DNA of 64,000 bases from Taxillus chinensis (lineage: Eukaryota > Streptophyta > Magnoliopsida > Santalales > Loranthaceae), in the NCBI GenBank assembly GCA_023512835.1, contig CM042087.1:9957715-10021714 (forward strand), read 5' to 3'. Below, piece after piece: positions 44,020 through 59,100 of this stretch. Every line of letters starts with the position of its first letter. Positions within the stretch are counted from its first letter, which is position 1. Both the position numbers and the translations under genes were made by a program. The notes below the pieces were generated by a model that made no database searches, was not told where the DNA came from, and saw nothing but the letters and a program-made list of their open reading frames with translations.

Positions 44020-47000
44020 GATTTTGTTGTTCGCCCAATCCACCAAATGCATCCCAAATCAACTAAATAACCAAACCATTTTGATTTATAATTGAGGCAA
44101 AATGTGGATTTATCGATTGTAATGGACTCTTAGAGCCTGTGTATTCCATATTGATAATAGTGGACTAGAGACAGCGTTGGAAGTACCTCCTAGCCACGGA
44201 GTATGTCACATTCGGCAAACGATGCTCATGAAGCCTTTTTTTGAATCCTTTATGGATATTACATTTCGTTGACTGATTGATCCACCCAATGTATCAAAAA
44301 TCTACAAAACAACCAACCTAAATCTAAGGATTCGAGCCTTTTGACTCCTGATGGAACCAAAAAGTGTGTTTATCTACTTTAATAAGATCTTTGACATAGA
44401 GTAATCGTTGTTCGATAGAAACTCCATTAGACCTTGTATTTGAAGTATGTCATCACCGTAGAGTACGTCACATCGCGCGAACCATGCTCGTTATGTCTCC
44501 TTTGAATCCTTTACGGATATTAGATTTTGTTGTTTGACTAATCCACCAAATGCATCCCAAATCAACTAAATAACAAAATGAAACCTCAAAATCAACCATT
44601 TTGATTTGTAATTGAGGCAAAATGTGGATTTATCGATTATAATGGAGTCTTTGACCCGTGTACTCCATATTGATAATAGTGGATTAGAGACAGCGTTGGA
44701 AGTACCTCCCGGCCCACGGAGTATGTCACATTCGGCAAACGATGCTCGTGAAGCCATTTTTTGAATCCTTTATGGATATTACATTTCGTTGACTGATTGA
44801 TCCACCCAATGCATCAAAAATCTACAAAACAACCAACCTAAATCTAAGGATTCGAGCCTTTTGACAACCGATGGAACCAAAAAGTGTGTTTATCTACTTT
44901 AATAGGGTCTTTGACATCGAGTTATCATTATTCGATAAAAACTCTACTAGACCTAGTGTTTGAAGTATGTCATCACCGTAGAGTACGTCACATCGCGCGA
45001 ACCATGCTCGTTATGTCTCCTTTGAATCCTTTATGGATATTAGATTTTGTTGTTTGACCAATCCACTAAATGCATCTCATATCAACTAAATAAGCAAACC
45101 AAACCTCAAAATCAACCATTCGGTTTTATAATTGAGGAAAAATGTGGATTTATCGATTATAAAGGAGTCTTTCAGCCCTGTATTCCATATTGATAATAGT
45201 GGATTAGAGACAGCGTTGGAAGTACCTCCCCTGCCATGGAGTATGTCACATTTGGCAAACGATGCTCGTGAAGCCTTTTTTTGAATCCTTTGTGAATATT
45301 ACATTTCGTTGACAAATTGATCCACCCAATGCATCATAAATCGACAAAAACAACCAACCTAAATCTAAGCATTCGAGCCTTTTAACTCCCGATGGAACCA
45401 AAAAGTGGGTTTATCTACTTTAATAGGGTCTCCGACATCGGGTAATAATTGTTCGATAAAAACTCCATTAGACCTAGTATTTGAAGTACGTCATCACCGT
45501 AGAGTACGTCACATCGAGCGAACCATGCTCGTTATGTCTCCTTTGAATCCTTTATGGATATTAGATTTTTTGTTTGACTAATCCACCAAATGCATCCCAA
45601 ATCAACTAAATAACCAAACCAAACCTCAAAATCAACCATTTTGATTTATAATTGAGGGAAAATATGGATTTATCGATTATATAGGAGTCTTTGAGCCCGT
45701 GTATTCCATATTGATAATAGTGGATTGGAGACATTGTTGGAAGTACCTCTCAACCACGAAGTATGTCACATTCGGCAAACGATGCTCGTCAAGCCATTTT
45801 TTGAATCCTTTGTGGATATTACATTTCGTTGACTGATTGATCCACCTAATGCATCAAAAATCTACAAAACAACCAACCTAAATCTAAGGATTCGAGCCTT
45901 TTAACTCCTGATGGAACCAAAAAGTGTGTTTATCTACTTTAATAGGGTCTTTGACATCGGATAATAATTGTTCGATAAAAACTCCATTAGACCTAGTATT
46001 TGAAGTATGTCATCGCCGTAGAGTACGTCACATCGAGTGAACCATGCTCGTTATGTCTCCTTTGAATCCTTTATGGATATTAGATTTTGTTATTCGACCA
46101 ATCCACCAAATGTATCCCAAATGAACTAAATAACCAAACCATTTTGATTTATAATTGAGGCAAAATGTGGATTTATCGATTGTAATGGACTCTTAGAGCC
46201 TGTGTATTCCATATTGATAATAGTGGACTAGAGACTGCGTTGGAAGTACCTCCTAGCCACGGAGTATGTCACATTCGGCAAACGATGCTCATGAAGCCTT
46301 TTTTTGAATCCTTTATGGATATTACATTTCGTTGACTGATTGATCCACCCAATGTATCAAAAATCTACAAAACAACCAACCTAAATCTAAGGATTCGAGC
46401 CTTTTGACTCCTGATGGAACCAAAAAGTGTGTTTATCTACTTTAATAAGATCTTTGACATAGAGTAATCATTGTTCGATAGAAACTCATTAGACCTTGTA
46501 TTTGAAGTATGTCATCATCGTAGAGTACGTCACATCGCGCGAACCATGCTCGTTATGTCTCCTTTGAATCCTTTATGGATATTAGATTTTGTTGTTTGAC
46601 CAATCCACCAAATGCATCCCAAATCAACTAAATAACAAAATGAAACCTCAAAATCAACCATTTTGATTTGTAATTGAGGCAAAATGTGGATTTATCGATT
46701 ATAATGGAGTCTTTGACCCGTGTACTCCATATTGATAATAGTGGATTAGAGACAGCGTTGGAAGTACCTCCCACCACCGGAGTATGTCACATTCGGCAAA
46801 CGATGCTCGTGAAGCCATTTTTTGAATCCTTTATGGATATTACATTTCGTTGACTGATTGATCCACCCAATGCATCAAAAATCTACAAAACAACCAACCT
46901 AAATCTAAGGATTCGAGCCTTTTGACAACTGATGGAACCAAAAAGTGTGTTTATCTACTTTAATAGGGTCTTTGATATCGAGTTATCATTGTTCGATAAA

Positions 47001-47640
47001 AACTCTACTAGACCTAGTGTTTGAAGTATGTCATCACCGTAGAGTACGTCACATCGCGCGAACCATGCTCGTTATGTCTCCTTTGAATCCTTTATGGATA
47101 TTAGATTTTGTTTTTTGACCAATCCACTAAATGCATCTCATATCAAGTAAATAAGCAAACCAAACCTCAAAATCAACCATTCTGTTTTATAATTGAGGAA
47201 AAATGTGGATTTATCGATTATAAAGGAGTCTTTCAGCCTGTGTATTCCATATTGATAATGGTGGATTAGAGACAGCGTTGGAAGTACCTCCCTGCCATGG
47301 AGTATGTCACATTTGGCAAACGATGCTCGTGAAGCCTTTTTTTGAATCCTTTGTGGATATTACATTTCGTTGACAAATTGATCCACCCAATGCATCATAA
47401 ATCAACAAAAACAACCAACCTAAATCTAAGCATTCGAGCCTTTTAACTCCCGATGGAACCAAAAAGTGGGTTTATCTACTTTAAAAGGGTCTCCGACATC
47501 GGGTAATAATTGTTCGATAAAAACTCCATTAGACCTAGTATTTGAAGTACGTCATCACCGTAGAGTACGTCACATCGAGCGAACCATGCTCGTTATGTGT
47601 CCTTTGAATCCTTTATGGATATTAGATTTTGTTATTCGAC
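44020..47640. repeat. Satellite block with a 4-dimer higher-order period (about 2062 bp)
   Basis: A shared deletion (CCAAACCATTTTG) is at 44071 and 46134. TTGACCCGTGTACTCC is at 44651 and 46713, and GACAAATTGATCC near 45311 and 47371. Spacing is 2060-2063 because of the deletion. Confidence 0.8.
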
Positions 47641-49190
47641 CAATCCACCAAATGCATCCCAAATCAACTAAATAACCAAACCAAACCTCAAAATCAACCA
47701 TTTTGATTTATAATTGAGGGAAAATATGGATTTATCGATTGTAATGGACTCTTTGAGCCTATGTATTCGATATTGATAATAGTGGACTAGAGACACCGTT
47801 GGAAGTACCTCCTAGCCACCGGAGTATGTCACATTCGGGAAACGATGCTCGTGGAGCCTTTTTTTGAATCCTTTATGGATATTACATTTTGTTGACTGAT
47901 TGATCCACCTAATGCATCATAAATCAACAAAACAACCAACCTAAATCTAAGCATTCGAGCCTTTTAACTCCCGATGGAACCAAAAAGTGTGTTTATCTAC
48001 TTTAATAGGGTCTTTGACATCGGATAATAATTGTTCGATAAAAACTCCATTAGACCTAGTATTTGAAGTATGTCATCGCCGTAGAGTACGTCACATCGAG
48101 TGAACCATGCTCGTTATGTCTCCTTTGAATCCTTTATGGAAATTAGATTTTTTGTTTGACTAATCCACCAAATGCATCCCAAATCAACTAAATAACCAAA
48201 CCAAACCTCAAAATCAACCATTTTGATTTATAATTGAGGGAAAATATGGATTTATCGATTGTAATGGACTCTTTGAGCCTGTGTATTCCATATTGATAAT
48301 AGTGGACTAGAGACAGCTGTTGGAAGTACCTCCTAGCCACAGGAGTATGTCACATTCGGCAAACGATGCTCGTGATGCCATTTTTTGAATCCTTTGTGGA
48401 TATTACATTTCGTTGACGGATTGATCCACCCAATGCATCAAAAATCTACAAAACAACCAACCTAAATCTAAGGATTCGAGCCTTTTAACTCCCGATGGAA
48501 CCAAAAAATGTGTTTATCTACTTTAATAGGGTCTTTGACATCGGATAATAATTGTTCGATAAAAACTCCATTAGACCAAGTATTTGAAGTATGTCATCAC
48601 CGTAGAGTACGTCACATCGAGTGAACCATGCTCGTTATGTCTCCTTTGAATCCTTTATGGATATTAGATTTTGTTGTTTGACTAATCCACTAAATGCATC
48701 TCATATCAACTAAATAACCAAACCAAACCTCAAAATCAACCATTCTGTTTTATAATTGAGGCAAAATGTGGATTTATCGATTATATAGGAGTCTTTGAGC
48801 CCGTGTATTCCATATTGATAATAGTGGATTAGAGACAGCGTTGGAAGTACCTCTCAACCACGAAGTATGTCACATTCGGCAAACGATGCTCGTGAAGCCA
48901 TTTTTTGAATCCTTTGTGGATATTACATTTCGTTGACTGATTGATCCACCCAATGCATCAAAAATCTACAAAACAACCAACCTAAATCTAAGGATTCGAG
49001 CCTTTTAACTCCTGATGGAACCAAAAAGTGTGTTTATATACTTTAATAGGGTCTTTGACATCGGATAATAATTGTTCGATAAAAACTCCAATAGACCTAG
49101 TATTTGAAGTATGTCATCACCGTAGAGTACGTCACATCGAGTGAACCATGCTCGTTATGTCTCCTTTGAATCCTTTGTGGATATTAGATT

Positions 49191-52100
49191 TTGTTCTTCG
49201 ACCAATCCACCAAATGCATCCCAAATCAACTAAATAACCAAACCAAACCTCAAAATCAACTATTTTGATTTATAATTGAGGCAAAATGTGGATTTATCGA
49301 TTGTAGTGGACTCTTAGAGCCTGTGTATTCCATATTGATAATAGTGGACTAGAGACAGTGTTGGAAGTACCTCCTAGCCACGGAGTATGTCACATTCGGC
49401 AAACGATGCTCATGAAGCCTTTTTTTGAATCCTTTATGGATATTACATTTCGTTGACTGATTGATCCACCCAATGTATCAAAAATCTACAAAACAACCAA
49501 CCTAAATCTAAGGATTCGAGCCTTTTGACTCCTGATGGAACCAAAAAGTGTGTTTATCTACTTTAATAAGATCTTTGACATGGAGTAATCATTGTTCGAT
49601 AGAAACTCCATTAGACCTAGTATTTGAAGTATGTCATCACCGTAGAGTACGTCACATCGCGCGAACCATGCCCGTTATGTCTCCTATGAATCCTTTACGA
49701 ATATTAGATTTTGTTGTTTGACCAATCCACCAAATGCATCCCAAATCAACTAAATAACAAAATGAAACCTCAAAATCAACCATTTTGATTTATAATTGAG
49801 GCAAAATGTGGATTTATCGATTATAATGGAATCTTTGAGCCCGTGTACTCCATATTGATAATAGTGGATTAGAGACAACGTTGGAAGTACCTCCCAGCCA
49901 CGGAGTATGTCACATTCGGCAAACGATGCTCGTGAAGCCTTTTTTTGAATCCATTATGGATATTACATTTTGTTGACTGATTGATCCACCCAATGCATCG
50001 TAAATCAACAAAACAACCAACCTAAATCTAAGCATTCGAGCCTTTTAACTCCCGATGGAACCAAAAAGTGGGTTTATCTACTTTAATAGGGTCTCCGACA
50101 TCGGGTAATAATTGTTCGATAAAAACTCTATTAGACCTAGTATTTGAAGTATGTCATCACCGTAGAGTACGTCACATCGAGCCAACCATGCTCGTTAGTC
50201 TCTTTTGAATCCTTTATGGATATTAGATTTTTTGTTTGACTAATCCACCAAATGCATCCCAAATCAACTAAATAACCAAACCAAACCTCAAAATCAACCA
50301 TTTTGATTTATAATTGAGGGAAAATATGGATTTATCGATTGTAATGGACTCTTTGAGCCTGTGTATTCCATATTGAGAATAGTGGACTAGAGACAGGCGT
50401 TGGAAGTACCTCCTAGCCACGGAGTATGTCACATTCGGCAAACGATCCTCGTGAAGCCATTTTTTGAATCCTTTATGGATATTACATTTCGTTGACTGAT
50501 TGATCCACCCAATGCATCAAAAATCTACAAAACAACCAACCTAAATCTAAGGATTCGAGCCTTTTGACAACCGATGGAACCAAAAAGTGTGTTTATCTAC
50601 TTTAATAGGGTCTTTAACATCGAGTTATCATTGTTCGATAAAAATTCTACTAGACCTAGTGTTTGAAGTATGTCATCACCGTAGAGTACGTCACATCGCG
50701 CGAACCATGCTTGTTATGTCTCCTTTGAATCCTTTATGAATATTAGATTTTGTTGTTTGACCAATCCACTAAATGCATCTCATATCAACTAAATAAGCAA
50801 ACCAAACCTCAAAATCAACCATTCTGTTTTTATAATTGAGGCAAAATGTGGATTTATCGATTATAAAGGAGTCTTTCAGCATGTGTATTCCATATTGATA
50901 ATAGTGGATCAGAGACGCGTTGGAAGTACCTCCTTGCCATGGAGTATGTCACATTTGGCAAACGATGCTCGTGAAGCCTTTTTTTGAATCCTTTGTGGAT
51001 ATTACATTTCGTTGACAAATTGATCCACCCAATGCATCATAAATCAACAAAACAACCAACCTAAATCTAAGCATTCGAGCCTTTTAACTCCCGATGGAAC
51101 CAAAAAGTGGGTTTATCTACTTTAATAGGGTCTCCGACATCGGGTAATAATTGTTTGATAAAAACTCCATTAGACCTAGTATTTGAAGTACGTCATCACC
51201 GTAGAGTACGTCACATCGAGTGAACCATGCTCGTTATGTCTCCTTTGAATCCTTTGTGGATATTAGATTTTGTTCTTCGACCAATCCACCAAATGCATCC
51301 CAAATCAACTAAATAACCAAACCAAACCTCAAAATCAACTATTTTGATTTATAATTGAGGCAAAATGTGGATTTATCGATTGTAATGGACTCTTAGAGCC
51401 TGTGTATTCCATATTGATAATAGTGGACTAGAGACAGCGTTGGAAGTACCTCCTAGCCACGGAGTATGTCACATTCGGCAAACGATGCTCATGAAGCCTT
51501 TTTTTGAATCCTTTATGGATATTACATTTCGTTGACTGATTGATCCACCCAATGTATCAAAAATCTACAAAACAACCAACCTAAATCTAAGGATTCGAGC
51601 CTTTTGACTCCTGATGGAACCAAAAAGTGTGTTTATCTACTTTAATAAGATCTTTGACATAGAGTAATCGTTGTTCGATAGAAACTCTGTTAGACCTAGT
51701 ATTTGAAGTATGTCATCACTATAGAGTACGTCACATCGCGCGAACCATGCTCGTTATGTCTCCTATGAATCCTTTACGAATATTAGATTTTGTTGTTTGA
51801 CCAATCCACCAAATGCATCCCAAATCAACTAAATAACAAAATGAAACCTCAAAATCAACCATTTTGATTTATAATTGAGGTAAAATGTGGATTTATCGAT
51901 TATAATGGAATCTTTGAGCCCGTGTACTCCATATTGATAATAGTGGATTAGAGACAGCGTTGGAAGTACCTCCTAGCCACGGAGTATGTCACATTCGGCA
52001 AACAATGCTCGTGAAGCCTTTTTTTGAATCCATTATGGATATTACATTTTGTTGACTGATTGATCCACCCAATGCATCGTAAATCAACAAAACAACCAAC

Positions 52101-55100
52101 CTAAATCTAAGCATTCGAGCCTTTTAACTCCCGATGGAACCAAAAAGTGGGTTTATCTACTTTAATAGGGTCTCCGACATCGGGTAATAATTGTTCGATA
52201 AAAACTCTATTAGACCTAGTATTTGAAGTATGTCATCACCGTAGAGTACGTCACATCGAGCCAACCATGCTCGTTAGTCTCTTTTGAATCCTTTATGGAT
52301 ATTAGATTTTTTGTTTGACTAATCCACCAAATGCATCCCAAATCAACTAAATAACCAAACCAAACCTCAAAATCAACCATTTTGATTTATAATTGAGGGA
52401 AAATATGGATTTATCGATTGTAATGGACTCTTTGAGCCTGTGTATTCCATATTGAGAATAGTGGACTAGAGACAGCGTTGGAAGTACCTCCTAGCCACGG
52501 AGTATGTCACATTCGGCAAACGATCCTCGTGAAGCCATTTTTTGAATCCTTTATGGATATTACATTTCGTTGACTGATTGATCCACCCAATGCATCAAAA
52601 ATCTACAAAACAACCAACCTAAATCTAAGGATTCGAGCCTTTTGACAACCGATGGAACCAAAAAGTGTGTTTATCTACTTTAATAGGGTCTTTAACATCG
52701 AGTTATCATTGTTCGATAAAAATTCTACTAGACCTAGTGTTTGAAGTATGTCATCACCGTAGAGTACGTCACATCGCGCGAACCATGCTTGTTATGTCTC
52801 CTTTGAATCCTTTATGAATATTAGATTTTGTTGTTTGACCAATCCACTAAATGCATCTCATATCAACTAAATAAGCAAACCAAACCTCAAAATCAACCAT
52901 TCTTTTTTATAATTGAGGCAAAATGTGGATTTATCGATTATAAAGGAGTCTTTCGGCATGTGTATTCCATATTGATAATAGTGGATCGAGACAGCGTTGG
53001 AAGTACCTCCTTGCCATGGAGTATGTCACATTTGGCAAACGATGCTCGTGAAGCCTTTTTTTGAATCCTTTGTGGATATTACATTTCGTTGACAAATTGA
53101 TCCACCCAATGCATCATAAATCAACAAAACAACCAACCTAAATCTAAGCATTCGAGCCTTTTAACTCCCGATGGAACCAAAAAGTGGGTTTATCTACTTT
53201 AATAGGGTCTCCGACATCGGGTAATAATTGTTTGATAGAAACTCCATTAGACCTAGTATTTGAAGTACGTCATCACCGTAGAGTACGTCACATCGAGTGA
53301 ACCATGCTCGTTATGTCTCCTTTGAATCCTTTGTGGATATTAGATTTTGTTCTTCGACCAATCCACCAAATGCATCCCAAATCAACTAAATAACCAAACC
53401 AAACCTCAAAATCAACTATTTTGATTTATAATTGAGGCAAAATGTGGATTTATCGATTGTAGTGGACTCTTAGAGCCTGTGTATTCCATATTGATAATAG
53501 TGGACTAGAGACAAGGTTGGAAGTACCTCCTAGCCACGGAGTATGTCACATTCGGCAAACGATGCTCATGAAGCCTTTTTTTGAATCCTTTATGGATATT
53601 ACATTTCGTTGACTGATTGATCCACCCAATGTATCAAAAATCTACAAAACAACCAACCTAAATCTAAGGATTCGAGCCTTTTGACTCCTGATGGAACCAA
53701 AAAGTGTGTTTATCTACTTTAATAAGATCTTTGACATGGAGTAATCATTGTTCGATAGAAACTCTGTTAGACCTAGTATTTGAAGTATGTCATCACCGTA
53801 GAGTACGTCACATCGCGCGAACCATGCCCGTTATGTCTCCTATGAATCCTTTACGAATATTAGATTTTGTTGTTTGACCAATCCACCAAATGCATCCCAA
53901 ATCAACTAAATAACAAAATGAAACCTCAAAATCAACCATTTTGATTTATAATTGAGGCAAAATGTGGATTTATCGATTATAATGGAATCTTTGAGCCCGT
54001 GTACTCCATATTGATAATAGTGGATTAGAGACAGCGTTGGAAGTACCTCCTAGCCACGGAGTATGTCACATTCGGCAAACGATGCTCGTGAAGCCTTTTT
54101 TTGAATCCATTATGGATATTACATTTTGTTGACTGATTGATCCACCCAATGCATCGTAAATCAACAAAACAACCAACCTAAATCTAAGCATTCGAGCCTT
54201 TTAACTCCCGATGGAACCAAAAAGTGGGTTTATCTACTTTAATAGGGTCTCCGACATCGGGTAATAATTGTTCGATAAAAACTCTATTAGACCTAGTATT
54301 TGAAGTATGTCATCACCGTAGAGTACGTCACATCGAGCCAACCATGCTCGTTAGTCTCTTTTGAATCCTTTATGGATATTAGATTTTTTGTTTGACTAAT
54401 CCACCAAATGCATCCCAAATCAACTAAATAACCAAACCAAACCTCAAAATCAACCATTTTGATTTATAATTCAGGGAAAATATGGATTTATCGATTGTAA
54501 TGGACTCTTTGAGCCTGTGTATTCCATATTGAGAATAGTGGACTAGAGACAGCGTTGGAAGTACCTCCTAGCCACGGAGTATGTCACATTCGGCAAACGA
54601 TCCTCGTGAAGCCATTTTTTGAATCCTTTATGGATATTACATTTCGTTGACTGATTGATCCACCCAATGCATCAAAAATCTACAAAACAACCAACCTAAA
54701 TCTAAGGATTCGAGCCTTTTGACAACCGATGGAACCAAAAAGTGTGTTTATCTACTTTAATAGGGTCTTTAACATCGAGTTATCATTGTTCGATAAAAAT
54801 TCTACTAGACCTAGTGTTTGAAGTATGTCATCACCGTAGAGTACGTCACATCGCGCGAACCATGCTTGTTATGTCTCCTTTGAATCCTTTATGAATATTA
54901 GATTTTGTTGTTTGACCAATCCACTAAATGCATCTCATATCAACTAAATAAGCAAACCAAACCTCAAAATCAACCATTCGTTTTATAATTGAGGCAAAAT
55001 GTGGATTTATCGATTATAAAGGAGTCTTTCAAAGCATGTGTATTCCATATTGATAATAGTGGATCGAGACAGCGTTGGAAGTACCTCCTTGCCATGGAGT

Positions 55101-55425
55101 ATGTCACATTTGGCAAACGATGCTCGTGAAGCCTTTTTTTGAATCCTTTGTGGATATTACATTTCGTTGACAAATTGATCCACCCAATGCATCATAAATC
55201 AACAAAACAACCAACCTAAATCTAAGCATTCGAGCCTTTTAACTCCCGATGGAACCAAAAAGTGGGTTTATCTACTTTAATAGGGTCTCCGACATCGGGT
55301 AATAATTGTTCGATAGAAACTCCATTAGACCTAGTATTTGAAGTACGTCATCACCGTAGAGTACGTCACATCGAGCGAACCATGCTCGTTATGTGTCCTT
55401 TGAATCCTTTATGGATATTAGATTT
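49191..55425. repeat. Satellite block with a 4-dimer higher-order period (about 2078 bp), three copies
   Basis: TTGTTCTTCGACC is at 49191, 51270 and 53347. The second and third copies are nearly identical over their length, including rare variants such as GAGCCAACCATGCTCGTTAGTC and CATATTGAGAATAG. Confidence 0.88.
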
Positions 55426-56199
55426 TGTTGTTTGACCAATCCACTAAATGCATCTCATATCAACTAAATAACCATTTTGATTTATAATTGAGGGAAAATA
55501 TAGATTTATCGATTGTAATGGACTCTTTGAGCCTGTGTATTCCATATTGATAATAGTGGACTAGAGACAGCGTTGGAAGTACCTCCTAGCCACGGAGTAT
55601 GTCACATTTGGCAAACGATGCTCGTGAAGCCTTTTTTTGAATCCTTTGTGGATATTACACTTCGTTGACAAATTGATCCACCCAATGCATCATAAATCAA
55701 CAAAACAACCAACATAAATCTAAACATTCGAGCCTTTTAACTCCCGATGGAACCAAAAAGTGGGTTTATCTACTTTAATAGGGTCTCCGACATCGGGTAA
55801 TAATTGTTCGATAAAAACTCTATTAGACCTAGTATTTGAAGTATGTCATCACCGTAGAGTATGTCACATCGAGCCAACCATGCTCGTTAGTCTCCTTCGA
55901 ATCCTTTATGGATATTAGATTTTTTGTTTGACTAATCCACCAAATGCATCCCAAATCAACTAAATAACCAAACCAAACCTGAAAATCAACCATTTTGATT
56001 TATAATTGAGGGAAAATATCGATTTATCGATTGTAATGGACTCTTTGAGCCAAGTGTATTCCATATTGATAATAGTGGACTAGAGACAACGTTGGAAGTA
56101 CCTCCTAGCCACGGAGTCTGTCACATTCGGCAAACGATGCTCGTGAAGCCTTTTTTTGAATCCTTTATGGATATTACATTTTGTTGGCTGATTGATCCA

Positions 56200-59100
56200 C
56201 CCAATGTATCAAAAATCTACAAAACAACCAACCTAAATCTAAGGATTCGAGCCTTTTAACTCCCGATGGAACCAAAAAGTGTGTTTATCTACTTTAATAG
56301 GGTCTTTGACATCGGATAATAATTGTTCGCTAAAAACTCCATTAGACCTAGTATTTGAAGTATGTCATCACCGTAGAGTACGTCACATCGAGTGAACCAT
56401 GCTCGTTATGTCTCCTTTGAATCCTTTATGGTTATTAGATTTTGTTGTTCGACCAATCCACCAAATGCATCCCAAATCAACTAAATAACCAAACCAAACC
56501 TCAAAGTCAACCATTTTGATTTATAATTGAGGCAAATGTGGATTTATCGATTGTAATGGACTCTTAGAGCCTGTGTATTCCATATTGATAATAGTGGACT
56601 AGAGATAGCGTTGGAAGTACCTCCTAGCCACGGAGTATGTCACATTCGGCAAACGATGCTCATGAAGCCTTTTTTTGAATCCTTTATGGATATTACATTT
56701 CGTTGACTGATTGATCCACCCAATGTATCAAAAATCTACAAAACAACCAACCTAAATCTAAGGATTCGAGCCTTTTGACTCCTGATGGAACCAAAAAGTG
56801 TGTTTATCTACTTTAATAAGATCTTTGACATGGAGTAATCATTGTTCGATAGAAACTCTGTTAGACCTAGTATTTGAAGTATGTCATCACTGTAGAGTAC
56901 GTCACATCGCGCGAACCATGCTCGTTATGTCTCCTTTGAATCCTTTACGGATATTAGATTTTGTTGTTTGACCAATCCACCAAATGCATCCCAAATCAAC
57001 TAAATAACAAAATGAAACCTCAAAATCAACCATTTTGATTTATAATTGAGGCAAAATGTGGATTTATCGATTATAATGGAGTCTTTGAGCCCGTGTACTC
57101 CATATTGATAATAGTGGATTAGAGACAAGATTGGAAGTACCTCCCAGCCACGGAGTATGTCACATTCGGCAAACGATGCTCGTGAAGCCATTTTTTGAAT
57201 CCTTTATGGATATTACATTTCGTTGACTGATTGATCCACCCAATACATCAAAAATCTACAAAACAACCAACCTAAATCTAAGGATTCGAGCCTTTTGACA
57301 AGTGATGGAACTAAAAAGTGTGTTTATCTACTTTAATAGGGTCTTTGACATCGAGTTATCATTGTTCGATAAAAACTCTACTAGACCTACTATTTGAAGT
57401 ATGTCATTACCGTAGAGTACGTCACATCACACGAACCATGCTCGTTATGTCTCCTTTGAATCCTTTATGGATATTAGATTTTGTTGTTTGACCAATACAC
57501 TATATGCATCTCATATCAACTAAATAAGCAAACCAAACCTCAAAATCAACCATTCTGTTTTATAATTGAGGCAAAATGAGGATTTATCGATTATAAAGGA
57601 GTCTTTCAGCCTGTGTATTACATATTGATAATAGTGGATTAGAGACAAGTTTGGAAGTACCTCCCTCCATGGAGTATGTCACATTTGGCAAACGATGCTG
57701 GTGAAGCCTTTTTTTGAATCCTTTGTGGAAATTACATTTCGTTGACAAATTGATCCACCCAATGCATCATAAATCAACAAAACAACTAACCTAAATCTAA
57801 GCATTCGAGCCTTTTAACTCCCGATGGAACCAAAAAGTGGGTTTATCTACTTTAATAGGGTCTCCGACATCGGGTAATAATTGTTCGATAAAAACTCCAT
57901 TAGACCTAGTATTTGAAGTACGTCATCACCGTAGAGTACGTCACATCGAGCGAACCATGCTCGTTATGTCTCCTTTGAATCCTTTATGGATATTAGATTT
58001 TTTGTTTGACTAATCCACCAAATGCATCCCAAATCAACTAAATAACCAAACCAAACCTCAAAATCGACCATTTTGATTTATAATTGAGGGAAAATATGGA
58101 TTTATCGATTGTAATGGACCCTTTGAGCCTGTGTATTCCATATTGATAATAGTGGACTAGAGACAGCGTTGGAAGTACCTCTCAACCACGGAGTATGTCA
58201 CATTCGGCAAACGATGCTCGTGAAGCCATTTTTTGAATCCTTTATGGATATTACATTTCGTTGACGGATTGATCCACCCAATGCATAAAAAATCAACAAA
58301 ACAACCAACCTAAATCTAAGGATTCGAGCCTTTTAACTCCCAATGGAACCAAAAAGTGTGTTTATCTACTTTAATAGGGTCTCCGACATCGGGTAATAAT
58401 TGTTCGATAAAAACTCCATTAGACCTAGTATTTGAAGTACGTCATCACCGTAGAGTACGTCACATCGAGCGAACCATGCTCGTTATGTCTCCTTTGAATC
58501 CTTTATGGATATTAGATTTTTTGTTTGACTAATCCACCAAATGCATCCCAAATCAACTAAATAACCAAACCAAACCTCAAAATCAACCATTTTGATTTAT
58601 AATTGAGGGAAAATATGGATTTATCGATTGTAATGGACTCTTTGAGCCTGTGTATTCCATATTGATAATAGTGGACTAGAGACAGCGTTGGAAGTACCTC
58701 CTAGCCACGGAGTATGTCACATTCGGCAAACGATGCTCGTGAAGCCTTTTTTTGAATCTTTTGTGGATATTACATTTTGTTGACTGATTGATCCACCCAA
58801 TGTGTCAAAAATCTACAAAACAACCAACCTAAATCTAAGGATTCGAGCCTTTTAACTCCCGATGGAACCAAAAAGTGTGTTTATCTACTTTAATAGGGTC
58901 TTTGACATCGGATAATAATTGTTCGATAAAAACTCCATTAGACCTAGTATTTGAAGTATGTCATCACTGTAGAGTACGTCACATCGAGTGAACCATGCTC
59001 GTTATGTCTCCTTTGAATCCTTTATGGTTATTAGATTTTGTTGTTCGACCAATCCACCAAATGCATCCCAAATCAACTAAATAACCAAACCAAACCTCAA

